Assembly (NCBI GenBank): GCA_018398805.1 | Contig: JAGFBZ010002560.1 | Location: forward strand, 186,001-250,000 | DNA: 64,000 nucleotides | Origin: Hirundichthys speculiger | Lineage: Eukaryota > Chordata > Actinopteri > Beloniformes > Exocoetidae | Direction: 5' to 3' | Shown: positions 1 through 10,801 of the stretch, in pieces | Layout of the letters: the number at the start of each line of letters is the position of its first letter | Numbering within the stretch: position 1 is the first letter of the stretch | Position numbers and translations under genes: made by a program | The notes under the pieces: generated by a model | Told to the model about the DNA's origin: nothing | Database searches by the model: none | What the model saw: only the letters and a program-made list of their open reading frames with translations

Positions 1-968
1 AGGACAACCTATGTTGCTCTTTAATCCTAATCCGCGGGACCAGCTGCAAAGCTAAACCGGTCCCGTCGTTAACCGAGGACGTCTCCGGGTCTCACTGTGA
101 TGCTCGGCATTATGGGAGCGGCTGCTCCAGGAAACGTGCGCGCACGTGCGCGTTCCTGGCTTAGAGTTGGACACCATTCATCCTCTGAGTGTCTGTTTTA
201 ATCTGAGTGGGAAAATGAGTTCTCTGGAATGCTTTCCGGCTGTGTTTATGGAGCAGAAACACAAAGCCAAATCTGCTTATTGGGGTCTTGTATTGTGTTT
301 CTCTGCTACTATGGAGGAGGAGTGAATATCCAGCCTGAAGTACTGTAGCGGTCATTTTCCTTGCCAGTGAAAAAAAAAAATATCTGGGCCATAAAACATT
401 TATGGCCTATTTGTGTCGGCAGCTTTGCTTTCTGTCGTGAAGGAGATGTTATCACCAAACAGCCTGTTTAATATGTTCAATTCAACAAATCAGCTGCTAA
501 TCGAAATCAGCCCGGCTTGACTTCTCATTAATAATGCACCATGCAGACTGTTGGCTTTTTAAGAAAAAGGTTGCAGCGTGAAAGATGGTAATATATCAGT
601 GTTGCCTGCATAGGTTCTCAGCAGTGTACCTATTTTTTTAATACCATTATTCGGAGACTTTTGTTTTCTGCACCTGATTAAGGATTGTAACAGCTCTGCT
701 ACTGTCATTTATACATTTGGGTATATCTTATTTATAAGAATATACTCTCATTGTGCTCTGGTGAGGCAGGTAATCGGCAGTTAAACGATACGCTGACCAC
801 GACAGAGGTGCAAAGTGATTTATTCTCCAAGTTGTATGCAATTCAGAGAGGTCATTAAACTCACATCACAGAATGCAGGATGATCAGAAATGACAAATTG
901 CCAATAGGAAACAGTCGTCTTAAACATCAGGTGAAAAACATGGGGACCTTGAGATAAATTGTCTAGAC
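1..968. other. gene-free stretch, left edge
   Basis: No exon or RNA gene is recognisable. Around 127-159 there is a GC-rich partial palindrome: 7-bp arms CCAGGAA/TTCCTGG enclose alternating CG-rich sequence with a CACGTG E-box. The rest is AT-rich unique-looking sequence. Confidence 0.6.
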
Positions 969-1225
969 CAGTGGTTCTCAAACTTTTAATACTGCGAACC
1001 ACCTGAGACACTTTTCAGCCATATATGCCTTCTCAATTAGCTTTAAACACACAGGAGAGATGTTTATTCCTTATTGTAGCTATCTATTGTTACCTGAATT
1101 TCGTTTGAAACGTATTTATAATGCATTGTATGTTTCCGATTTAATTTGATTAAAAAAAAAGTGAAAATGTGGAAAGTCCTCTGCGTACCACCGGTGGTAT
1201 GCGTACCACAGTTTGCGCACCACTG
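969..1225. mobile_element. non-autonomous hAT MITE (257 bp)
   Basis: The element begins CAGTGGTTCTCAAAC and ends GTTTGCGCACCACTG, an imperfect terminal inverted repeat of the kind common on fish hAT MITEs. It is flanked by GTCTAGAC (961-968) and GTCTAGTC (1226-1233), an 8-bp target-site duplication matching at 7 of 8 positions. It encodes nothing. The length and the single flank difference suggest an old, inactive insertion that relied on a transposase supplied elsewhere. Confidence 0.85.
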
Positions 1226-1233
1226 GTCTAGTC

Positions 1234-4214
1234 GCCTACGTGTCAAAACTTAGTGACTTGATGGAGCCAGAACGATAAACAGCAGCAGTGGCCTTCAATA
1301 GACCAGAATCGAGACCAAAAGTCATGGACTTATGAACCAGCATTATACAATAAGGCCCCAAAATGCAGTTTTAATATTACAGCTACTCAGGGCTGTAAGC
1401 TAGCAAGCACAGTATTTGAGTTGTCAGGTTTTTATTTTTTTGGATTTCTTCTGCGAAAGGTGATAGCAGCGTTGCTGGTCCTCCCCGACGCTGGCGTGAG
1501 ACTGCGTCAGAAGAGAGGACATTGATTAGAAACACAGTGCAGTTTGTCCCTGATTGGCTCTGTTCCCTCGAGCCGTGACATCACATCTCTGCCTGCAGCC
1601 GAGCAAAACCACGCCCCGCCACCACGGCGGTGTACAATAACCTCTGAAGTGCTGCCAAATCCATTACCAATCAACCAATATGGGGATGTTTCCCACTTCA
1701 TAGGTTGAAAGGTTTACTTTAATACCTTTAATGTTCCAATTCATGACACCAGCCGCTGGCAGATTTCTTTCTCTTCGCTACCACAGCATCCTCAGAGTGC
1801 GGGTTTATATGGGTGTCGTCACAGCTGGGCCAGAAAGATGACCGTTGGCAGAACAAAGGCAGCTCCTGATGCTCCTGTGGCTGCAGCCTCATCAATAAGT
1901 CAGCGTTCATAATGTATCCACAGAAACACGAGTCTCTGGAGGAAAAACTCACAAAGGAGACCCCACTGACACGAATGACTCATCTTTTGACGGTGCATAA
2001 ATGTCTCTTGGGCTAATGGTTTGACTCCTATGATGTAATTAAGGTCGTCCTCCATCCTCCTCATGATCTCATCTACACATTTATTATAATTTTCATGCTT
2101 GTCACTGTATAATAACCCAAAAGGGAACTGCTGGGGGACATTTTGTGCAAATTCTGCTTTTAAATCACCCCTAAAGTACCCTTATTCGGGCCAGTGATAC
2201 ATAAAGCAACTGGACCAGGAAATTTCATTGTTATTCATGGTACTTTCTTCCCACTGCTATGACCTCCTACAATGACTCTTTATAGCAACTTTATAATAAC
2301 AATCTACTGCAGCAACATCACTTTTGAATTGAATCGAATTGCTACTGACAAGACTGTTGAGTTCTCAGCTCACAAAAGCAACCAGGAAAACTGCTTCAGT
2401 TCAAAGAATCAACGCTCAACACTTCTAGAGCTGCTAGCATCACTCTTTATTTGCTTTCACAGTGTTATTATTTCATCAGCTTGCCTTGATTTGAAGCTGG
2501 GTTTGTACTGTTAGCGGTGAGTCTCACACAGGTCAGATCTCAGCTGGAGTTTGCTTCTTCCCTGTGTGCCTGTGAGGAGTTTTCTCTGGGATCTTTAATC
2601 AATGTGAACACAAGTCAGTCATGAGTGTGAGTGTGAGTGTGCATGATTGTCTCTCTTTGTGACCTCTTGAGCTGTCATGGCTGTACTCCACGTTGTCCTG
2701 TTTGCACCACCTGGTATTAAAGTCCATCACAAGACTGAAAAGATCACAGGTGGACAGGTCTTAGGCGCTGCATCTGCTCACACCTGGCACTAACATGCGT
2801 CGCCACATGGGTCCTGAGCGGCAGCTTCTGAATGCATCTCCTCCCGTGCACCTTATTCACAAATAAACAGGTACGTGAAGGGCAGACACCGAACGCATTG
2901 CTGTTTTTCTCGCTGGCAACTGCAAGAAACCAGATAAGTCAGAAATGCGGTCAAGGCAGCACATAAGGTCCACGGAGTCACTGGAAAGAGCAGGTGCACT
3001 CGTCTGTTTGAGGGCCGTCCAAGTGTTGCTGCTGGGAAGGGACCTTGGGCCGGGGAGTGCTTGTAAAAAATAAAAAATAAAAAAAATCTAAAGGAACCTA
3101 GTGCTGGGGGCTTGAACAAACAGAGACTTAAAACTGGGCAATAACATACATTACCCAGCAAACCACCGCTGCGTTATAACAGCCAGGATGACGTGTATAC
3201 CAAATAAAAAGGAGACTATTAATTCTGTGGAATATCTTTTTGTGGTTTCATTAGAGGGTTGAGTGATATTTTTTTAAAAACTTCTGCTTGCTACTGATTT
3301 TATTTTACTCTAAAGAAGCTGCTGACACCACGATAAAGGTGGATATGCACATATTTTTATATGAAATGGGCATCAATATCTTTGACAGTGGTATGTGGAT
3401 GAGGCAGAACATTCCTGTTTTTTTAAGTCAGAGTGTATTTTTTTGAATATTTTCTTGTAATTTTGACATCAGAGGCCTATTTGCAATCTGCGCTGTAAGG
3501 GCCACAGTGCAGATATACTGTCTCTATTTACTCTCCGGACTTCAAGCAGCACAGAGGAACTTGTGATTTTGAGCTCAGCACGCACATCCCCATGTAGACG
3601 TGGAGGTGATGATGCTTTTATGACACTGTAAGTTTTGTTTGGTCCCCGTCTCGTTTTCTCTTCTGTCTTGAGTTTCTTGGTTCCCTCTGCCATGATGTCA
3701 GGCTGCAGCTCTGTGAAGATGGTTTCGCCGTTGTTGCTGTGTGACATAGTTGCTGTAAAACGATAGGCAGTCGTCACAAGAGACGACTGAAAACAGGAGT
3801 CCAAAATGACTCTTGGTTGGTTTTTGTTGATCGTAGGGACAGGAGGCCCTGAGAGCCAAGACAGCGCTTCCTAAAAGTAAGCAAATATTCCTTCAGTTGA
3901 AATTGAAAACTAATATTCTAAGGTGAAAGGAAAATCTGTTGCTCTGCTTTAAGACTGTCTGCTTGTGACGGGATCATTCAGGATGTGTTCAGCTCAGGTG
4001 ACTTCTTGGGAAAAAAAAGAGAAAGAAGCGACTGATTCAATCTGTCTTCAAGCCTAAAGCAGGTGAATCTGGTATAAAAAAAATGCTGGATATCACGACC
4101 TCTTTTTCTCAAGGCCAAAAATGTTAAATGCAGTAAACCGTCCGTGCTTTATGTCAGTCGGCAGTCAGTGACTGATCTGGAACAAACCTCGTTTATGAAA
4201 TAAGTTAGTGCAAA
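1234..4214. other. gene-free stretch
   Basis: I see no supported exon. A short GTGAGT-type tandem repeat lies at about 2621-2643. A minus-strand open frame at 3469-3804 has no recognisable domain and ordinary base composition, so I do not call it a gene. Confidence 0.55.
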
Positions 4215-4222
4215 GGCCTAGA

Positions 4223-4840
4223 ACAGGGGTGTCAGACTCATTTCCACTGAGGGCCGCATCAGCATCATGGCAGCATGAACGTAACAAAATGCAATGTAAA
4301 TCAAAGTAAATTAAACTACACCTTATTATATTGTTATAATAAGTGTTTCTGACACGATTCTTTGTTTTTCTTGTGGGCTAAATTTAGCATACTTAGCTCC
4401 GTGTTTGCTGTCAAAATGCCAACGTAGATTATCCTCTTTCACGACTGACACCACCTCATAACACAAAAATACATACTTTTTTTCACCTTGAGATACAAAC
4501 TTGTATTTGTTTTCCCGTCGTTCATGAAACTGTCCTTCCTTGTGCATCATTTTTTCTTTTCTTGGACATGTTGGGGTTAGTTTGTAGAGATTTTTCTCAA
4601 GTCCATCACTTCTAAAAAATCGTCTGATGTCTTGCTCTAGTGATATACTGTTATCGTTGTGGGTAACGACGAAATGCATTATGGGAGATGCAGTTTATTG
4701 TCATAATGTGCTTTAAAGCGGCGTAAGCTTATTTTAAGTCTTAAAATATTGGTTTAAAATTTAAGCCAATAATCTCGACGGCCACATAAAATGACGTGGC
4801 GGGCCACATTTGGCCCGCGGGCCTTGTGTTTGACACATGC
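4223..4840 (-). mobile_element. hAT-type transposon remnant with perfect 8-bp target duplication
   Basis: The element starts ACAGGGGTGTCAGACTC and ends TGTTTGACACATGC, with subterminal GGGCCGC/GCGGGCC motifs typical of hAT-Charlie-like ends. Identical 8-bp flanks GGCCTAGA lie at 4215-4222 and 4841-4848, the hallmark hAT duplication. At 618 bp it is far too short for a full transposase gene. The minus strand retains only the N-terminal zinc-finger part of one, listed separately. The intact duplication argues for a single insertion event with no later exchange at the ends. Confidence 0.9.
4326..4679 (-). pseudogene. BED-type zinc-finger N-terminus of a hAT transposase, truncated
   Basis: A 117-codon open frame encodes a degenerate BED-type zinc finger like those at the N-terminus of hAT transposases and of domesticated relatives (ZBED/GTF2IRD2-like proteins). 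Around residues 68-95 the order is aromatic-rich start, FLCYE, an EDNLRWHF segment and SKHGAKY. The second Cys and the H-x4-H pair (WHFDSKH) are present, but the first Cys of the usual C-x2-C pair is Phe. The dimerisation domain and catalytic DDE region are absent because the element ends. It sits wholly inside the element with the GGCCTAGA duplication. I infer a non-functional remnant. A domesticated single-finger protein is possible but unlikely, since the frame simply runs to the element end. Confidence 0.7.
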
Positions 4841-4848
4841 GGCCTAGA

Positions 4849-6090
4849 GTGTCAGCAACATGCACACACGCATCGGTTGACTCTGAAAGATGCAGGAAAA
4901 CAATGGACACTGAACTGTTTTGTGTCCCGCACTGACATACGTGTGATGCTGAGACGTCAGGAAGCATTCCTCCACGCGGGGACGAGCTCGGCTGTCGGGA
5001 CGGTAACAGTAAGAGCACTGTACGTTCCCATCTGATCGGCCCATGCGACTTGTTACAACAACCCATTCTGTTATTGCTCTTAACTCTCCGTTCCACGCTC
5101 AGAGAGAAAACAAGCCGAGCCAAGAGACTACCGATGGTGCGACTGATGTGCTGGCGCGACATGCTAGCGCCTTTTAAAGACAGAGGATTTGTTCTTCATT
5201 TCCTTTTCAAAGAGTCCCGCGGCAATCCAAACAACAAAGGCCACATCTCACGCAGATTACAGTAGACCAAATCATGTTTGGACACTCGGCACCATCCTTT
5301 CTTGCTCCGGACATGCGGTAAAGGGTTGACGCCGGAGATGGGAGCATCATGGCAGCGATGTCACAGCTCTCCCTGTTTTTCTGACAGCACACTGTCTTCC
5401 TGTGAGCTGGATAATGATCACGTAGCTGCCAAGTGTATGTTCTTTAAGAGGTCTGTCCATTCATATACAGGCTGCTAAGTGGGTTGGTGACGGGTAGATG
5501 AGTGCTAATCTTGCTCTTAGTCATAAATTGAATAATTCATGTCAATTGAATTAATGTGCTTTCATGAAGCATGATTTGCTAACATGCTAGTTATTCGTTG
5601 TGAGGTTGTTTTTTTTGCTCCTCTCGTGGACTTTTCGCCTCAGCTCGCATGTTTTCTGCTTTGCATTAAACGCTCTCCCAATTGGTTTCACTCGACTGGC
5701 GGCAGATGTTTCAGGATGAACGTAGCACAGGAGCAGCTGACTGCAGAGAGGCCGCTGCCGGCCGTGCAATCATTCATTCAAATCGATCACGGCGGAGGAG
5801 ACTGTGGTGAATGACGTGGCTCCCTGTCACATAAATCTGAAGGCATGAAAGGAATCAGCTCTCCTCGACGGTGCATGTGAAAAAGCAACATTACCACGTT
5901 CAAGAAACGAACGAAAAGAAAGCCGGATGCCGTAGAGAAATCGACACGTGTTGATTCTACTTTAAGGCCGTGCTTTGAAATGTGATTTTTGATATTTTGC
6001 AGGAGCTTCTCCTCTCTTCCCGTCCGAGAAAGATTAAGCAAAGCAGAAAGAAATTGTTCTTTGAACTTGCTGCCTGTCCCCTCCAGGTTT
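4849..6090. other. gene-free stretch
   Basis: Several overlapping open frames of 60-130 codons occur on both strands, but none has a recognisable domain. No repeat family was recognised apart from the flanking elements. Confidence 0.5.
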
Positions 6091-6789
6091 GGGCCCCGAT
6101 TGTCCATTTCTCCCCTAACCGCTACCTGCAAATTGCGGGTTTAGGAGTCTCCGCTAACCGCTAATGCAATCTTCCGCTCCCTAAAGCCGCTACCTAGCGC
6201 GTCTAAATGGCATCAATGTGCGTCCACCAGTCACATGTGGACGTGCACAAACGGCTCTACCTCTCGAATTAACTCTTGTATAAAAAGCGTGATTTGGCCT
6301 CAGTTGAACCCCTGAGAAAATAGCAGAGATCGTCTTAAACGGCTTGCTTGCTAGTTAAACCATAGACGACCAGAGCGTGTTTACTGGGAGCGCACCGACT
6401 ATCTGGAACTTTCAGGTAGTTGAAAGGAATTGTCTGTGTAAAAATATTTATATGTATACATGCAGAGGAGGAGGAGGAAGGAAGAGGAGGAAGCTCTACA
6501 GCAGAGTCCCAGACGAGCTGCGCATGAGAGCTGCTCTGATCTGGATGAAAAGACGCTCCATAGCGGTTAGCGGGTAGCGCAACCTGTTCTTAAAGGCAAC
6601 GGCTACTGACGCACTGATTGGTTTAACAGGTGGAACGCTCTAACCACTCCTATGTATAATGTAGTGGTTAGCGCAGGTGGGATAGCGGGTTTAGCAAGGT
6701 GGAAGATTGTCATTCTTTGTGGGGGAACGCCCCTCCCGCTACCCGCTATCCCTTAATCCCTTAATAGTGGCTTTAGTAGATCTGGGCCC
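6091..6789 (+). mobile_element. GC-rich DNA-transposon-like repeat, copy 1 (about 699 bp)
   Basis: The left end is GGGCCCCGATTGTCC. The right end, read in reverse, is GGGCCCAGATCTACTAAAGCC, so the termini are short imperfect inverted repeats. Subterminal regions are full of CTAACCGCTA / GCGGGTAGCGG motifs. The reverse complement of nearly the whole element recurs at 36635-37452, and its right part recurs at 43321-43545. No transposase frame is present, so it is non-autonomous. Flanks are TTT and TTA, which hints at the 3-bp duplication of PIF-Harbinger elements but does not prove it. Confidence 0.65.
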
Positions 6790-7047
6790 TTACAGTCAAT
6801 CCCTTATTTTTCTTTTAAATGTATTCATTTACTTTTTTTTTTTTTTGGCTGTGTGTGCTGGTCTTTCATGGTGGTACTGGGTGGTTCTGGAGCAGAGTGC
6901 TGGTTTCCCCTCTGTCTCCCAGCTACCTGGCTGACCTGCTTTCATGACTCAACTGCTGGCGCTGCTGAATAAGAACAAGCACTTTCTCGTTTGACAGCTG
7001 CAGAGAGAAACCTTGGCGAGATCTCTAATGTGAAACTTCCACATGCA
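6790..7047. other. short unique interval
   Basis: A poly-T tract lies at about 6832-6846. Nothing else was recognised. Confidence 0.5.
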
Positions 7048-7153
7048 TCTAACTCCAGTCCTGTAGAGCCGCTGTCCTGCAGGTCTTAGATGTTTCCCTG
7101 CTTCAGAACACCTGATTCAAATGAATGGGTCGTTAACAGACCCGTGCAGACCC
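7048..7153. repeat. fragment of a common fish MITE (TCCTGCAGGTCTTAGATGT type)
   Basis: The segment runs from CTCCAGTCCTGTAGAGCC through a TCCTGCAGGTCTTAGATGT core to a CACCTGATTCAAATGAATGGG block. I recognise this order from a MITE-like repeat abundant in teleosts, usually found as a longer inverted-repeat element. Only one half is present. Assignment is from memory of the consensus, not a search. Confidence 0.5.
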
Positions 7154-8322
7154 GGACCAGCTGGTGGTGATCCACGTCTGCTTTAGATTTTGCAGATTGC
7201 TATCTCTGCATCACCTCCTTCCACGTAACTTCATCTTTTTCCTGATCACACCATCATACTGCTGCTGTGCACGTATTTACATTCGAGTAGCTCTCATCCT
7301 GAGTGTCTTACAGTCTTCAGAAAGGATCACTGCCGAGTCCTTCATTCCTCCCTTGATCCCTCCATGCAGCCAGACCCAAAATCTTCCTTCCTCCTCCCCC
7401 GTCCTCGGCTCCTTCCCTTCAGTTTTAAGTGCTCCTCTGAAACAAGGTGCTCTGACAATTCCTCTGGCACGACAGGTTTTTTTTTTTCCTTTCACCCTAA
7501 TCCTGAGACCTGTTGTCATGGAAATTGGGCTCTCCAAATAGCAGCCCTCACATCCAGTCTCCCCTCACATGAAACACAAATGATGAACTTGAGTTCTGCG
7601 CGTCGCCATGTGTGTGTGTGTGTGTGTGTGTGTGAGGCAGGCCAGCGGTTAATCACTCCTTTTGACGTTTCCTCAGAAGGGGAGGAAAAAATGGAAGCGG
7701 GGAGAAGGAGAGGAAGAATAGATCTGGGCTGGTGAATGGAGAGTTGAAAATCCGTCAAGTGGTTAATTTCTCGATGCAGCATTGAATTGGTTGCATTCGC
7801 TGACGGGGCTTTAGAGTTTCTGAGTTTCTGCCAAATTGCTTTGGGCTTGAAATTGCTCGGTCCACAAAGGAAAACTAAGTTTGGCACTTCAAAATAGATA
7901 AAGCTGACTGTCTTTCTTCCACTGGTGCTCGACTGAGTACATATCTGACGGTGAGCCGTTGTAACGACTGACGGTAATACGGTGAGCGAGGATGCAGAGA
8001 TCAGACAGATGCTGCTGATTTATTCTCTCTAGATTCTCTGCTTATGTTCAACTAGATTATTATTTTTTTTATTTTGCATATTTATCTTCTATTCATTCAG
8101 CTTGTCAGGAGCTTTGGTCATTTTTGGCATGATTTTTTCCCCCTTTTAATTGATTATTTCTAGCATTAAATACAAGTGCATAAAATCTTCCGTCCAACTT
8201 TCTTGACCTTGTATTTATCTTTGGCTTTATTTGATGCAGAATGATTGACTTCCAATGCCTATTTCAAGAAATCAATAATAACAAAAAATAAATGAAGGAT
8301 AAGGGCATATGGTTTGCATTTT
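7154..8322. other. gene-free stretch with TG microsatellite
   Basis: A (TG)n tract lies at about 7609-7634. Open frames in 7164-7887 cross this tract in several frames and have no domains. I saw no gene. Confidence 0.55.
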
Positions 8323-8324
8323 GT

Positions 8325-8703
8325 TACCTCCGCCAAGGAGGTTATGTTTTTGCTTGCATTTATCTGTTTGTCTGTGTACAAGACAATTAAATGGATGGAT
8401 TTTGATGAAATTTTCAGGAGTTGTCACAAATGTGAAAAGGAAGAACTGATGAAAGAAATACTGGATTCTGGATCACTTTCAAATTTTAGATAACATTGTG
8501 GTAAATGGGGCCAAAAATTTTGTTTCTCAATATCTCCGTTAATTATTGCCCAAAAACTCATGAAACTTGACTCAGGGGTTGACAATGGGAACCTCTATCA
8601 AATTTAAAGGCTGGATCTGATCTAGAAGGCGAATTTTATCGCAATCTGTAAATCGCAACATGGGGCAATTGTTGCACTTGGTGTAGGTCTGCGTGCTTTT
8701 CTA
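8325..8703 (+). repeat. dispersed repeat with CCTCCGCCAAGGAGGTTATG end, copy 1
   Basis: The segment begins with the palindromic CCTCCGCCAAGGAGG and continues through GGATTTTGATGAAATTTTCAGG, TCTGGATCACTTTC, ATATCTCCGTTAATTATTG and GACAATGGGAACCTCTATC. The same order recurs in reverse complement at 23286-23676. Repeats with this beginning are widespread in fish and other animals. I cannot assign a transposon class. No coding capacity is visible. Confidence 0.75.
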
Positions 8704-9736
8704 GTTTAGCTAGTTCTTTTTTATTACATAAACATCTGAAATGAAATGCAGCTATTGAGCGTCAGTCGAGCCTCGTTCAGTTACTGTTTGTGATTGTGAG
8801 TCTCGTATATTACAGGATCAAGATGTTTTAAATTCATTCCAGACGACTAAAGACATGCAAAGCAAATACAATTTAATTTCTAAACGGTCAGATTCAGCAT
8901 CAGAAACTGTAGCTCTGTGATGAATGTCTGTTATATCAGCTTATTTTTGTTCTCGTATAAGAACACTTGTCCATTTAAAGTTCTTAAGAAAACTCTGAGA
9001 ACATATTATTTCCATGACATCAGCCCCTTACAAATAAAATGTGACTGGAGTGGCATCTTTAAATGCCTTATTCCTCTTTATAAAAGGCTCAGATGATTGA
9101 AAACACCACAGTAATCATTAGGGGAAGCCTCCATCACTATTGTCTATAAGAACCAGTCTGTGATTGCAACAAAGGTAATTACATCTCACTGCAGATGTTC
9201 ACACAGGCTCTGGAAGAGGCATAAATTAGAAATACTTCACACTGTCACTCTGACTTAATTACACTGTTTATCATCACTTTGCTTGTTTGTCTCACTAACC
9301 TTTGTGTACTTGAAGGATGGCGCCGGTTTTTTCCTCTTGATTAACGGTGGATGTTTATTATGCTGCACAGTCTTCACCATTAATCATGCATTGTGACGTT
9401 CGCTAAGTCTGTCCGTCACCACTGACACCAAGAATGAATCGACTAAATTACTTGATTGGACGGCTACTTTCTTTCCTGATAATAATGGAGAACTAACGGG
9501 GCTCTGCGTCTCAATTACAGAACCATGAAAGAACACGTTTCTGTGAGGCTGGTGGATGATGGAATGTTTTCCAAAAAAAACAAACCTGTCAGGTTATTTA
9601 TTTTTAATTACCAACACTGCAGTGGCAACCTCTTGTTTTCCTTTTTGAAAGTAACACATGTGCACTTCCTTCAATGACCACAAGGGGGCGGCTCCAAAAG
9701 TGAGTCAATTTTTCGTGTTGAAATAAAAAAAAAACC
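8704..9736. other. gene-free stretch, AT-rich
   Basis: No coding or repeat signature was recognised. The block at about 9170-9320 has homeodomain-like TTAATTAC motifs (TGACTTAATTACAC) and looks unique, so it may be regulatory, but nothing in the window proves it. Confidence 0.45.
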
Positions 9737-10801
9737 TAGGGCTGGGCAAAGATTAAAATTTTTAATCGCGATTAATCGCATGGTTTCCCCTGATTAATCA
9801 CGATTAATCGCATTGTATACGCAAAATCAAATAATGAATTCAAAAGTAGTGTAAAGGTCACTTTTATTTAAATGTTCTGCTGCCATATGAACTAAAGTGT
9901 CATAACATTTGTTGTTCACACACTTTTAACATCAGCACTTGTCAGTAACACATATTTAGTGTAAATCTCATTTTAAAACATGTAAAATAAAATAGAGCTT
10001 ATTAAGTCTACAAACAAACTCCAACAAAATGATTGTGTCTCAGCACAATCAGAACATTAAAACAGGTAATTTCTGAGGTAACAGCAGAAACTTTTAACGG
10101 GGAGTTCAACTTGTCAGTTGTTACAAATAACCTTGTTTCTGTTGAATCCTCCATCTGGGAGAACTTTAAAATGAAAATGTCCATGTTAAAGTTCAGTAAC
10201 TTTACCAATCCGTGTATCATTCATTCTTTCCATTTTCAAATGTCAATCAAAAATGAATCAAAAAAAATAAAAAGTGACATTTTATTACGTTTTTCATTTT
10301 TTAATCTAAAATAAAAAAAAATGCCTGTTTTTTTAATATTTCAATTTTAGACTTGGATCAAAAATACAAAATTAAAAAATGGGCCATAGAACTGAATTTG
10401 TTTTATAATGGAGGACTGGACTTTCTGTTGTCATTACACATCTGTGCCACTAGATGGAGCCGCACTGCAGTAACCAGCTAGAGAACAGCAGGACAGTGAA
10501 CACATGGAGCAGATCTGATGGAACATGGAGGAATGACGCAAAGGTTTTGTTGCAGTCCAGACAGAATTGTTAATATTGCTACCTGAGTTGCTACCCGAAC
10601 AGTAAAGTTCACAGATTTTTACCGTTCTCCATGTCTGTTTGAGCCTTTCCTTATGTTTACCTACCAATTGTTTTCCAGTTCGGCAGCAGCCATTAACAGA
10701 CTTTTCAAAACAAAAGCATGTGAGCAACATGCGTTAACACGCGATATAATATATGTCGGCATTAATAAATTAATGCGTTAACGTTAACTTGCCCAGCACT
10801 A
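9737..10801. mobile_element. non-autonomous hAT-like element (about 1.07 kb)
   Basis: The left end TAGGGCTGGGCAA and the right end TTGCCCAGCACTA form an inverted repeat. Inside each end are iterated ATTAATCGCGATTAATCGC-like and GTTAACGCATTAA motifs, a layout I recognise from fish hAT-like elements. Flanks (AAAAAACC, AAACAAAC) are A-rich and do not give a convincing duplication. Only short open frames are present and none resembles a transposase. Confidence 0.7.

Noticed and set aside
3469..3804. 111-codon minus-strand frame with Lys/Glu-rich middle (AEGTKKLKTEEKTRRG)
   Set aside because: Vaguely like a LINE ORF1, but there is no coiled-coil or RRM continuation and no neighbouring LINE sequence.
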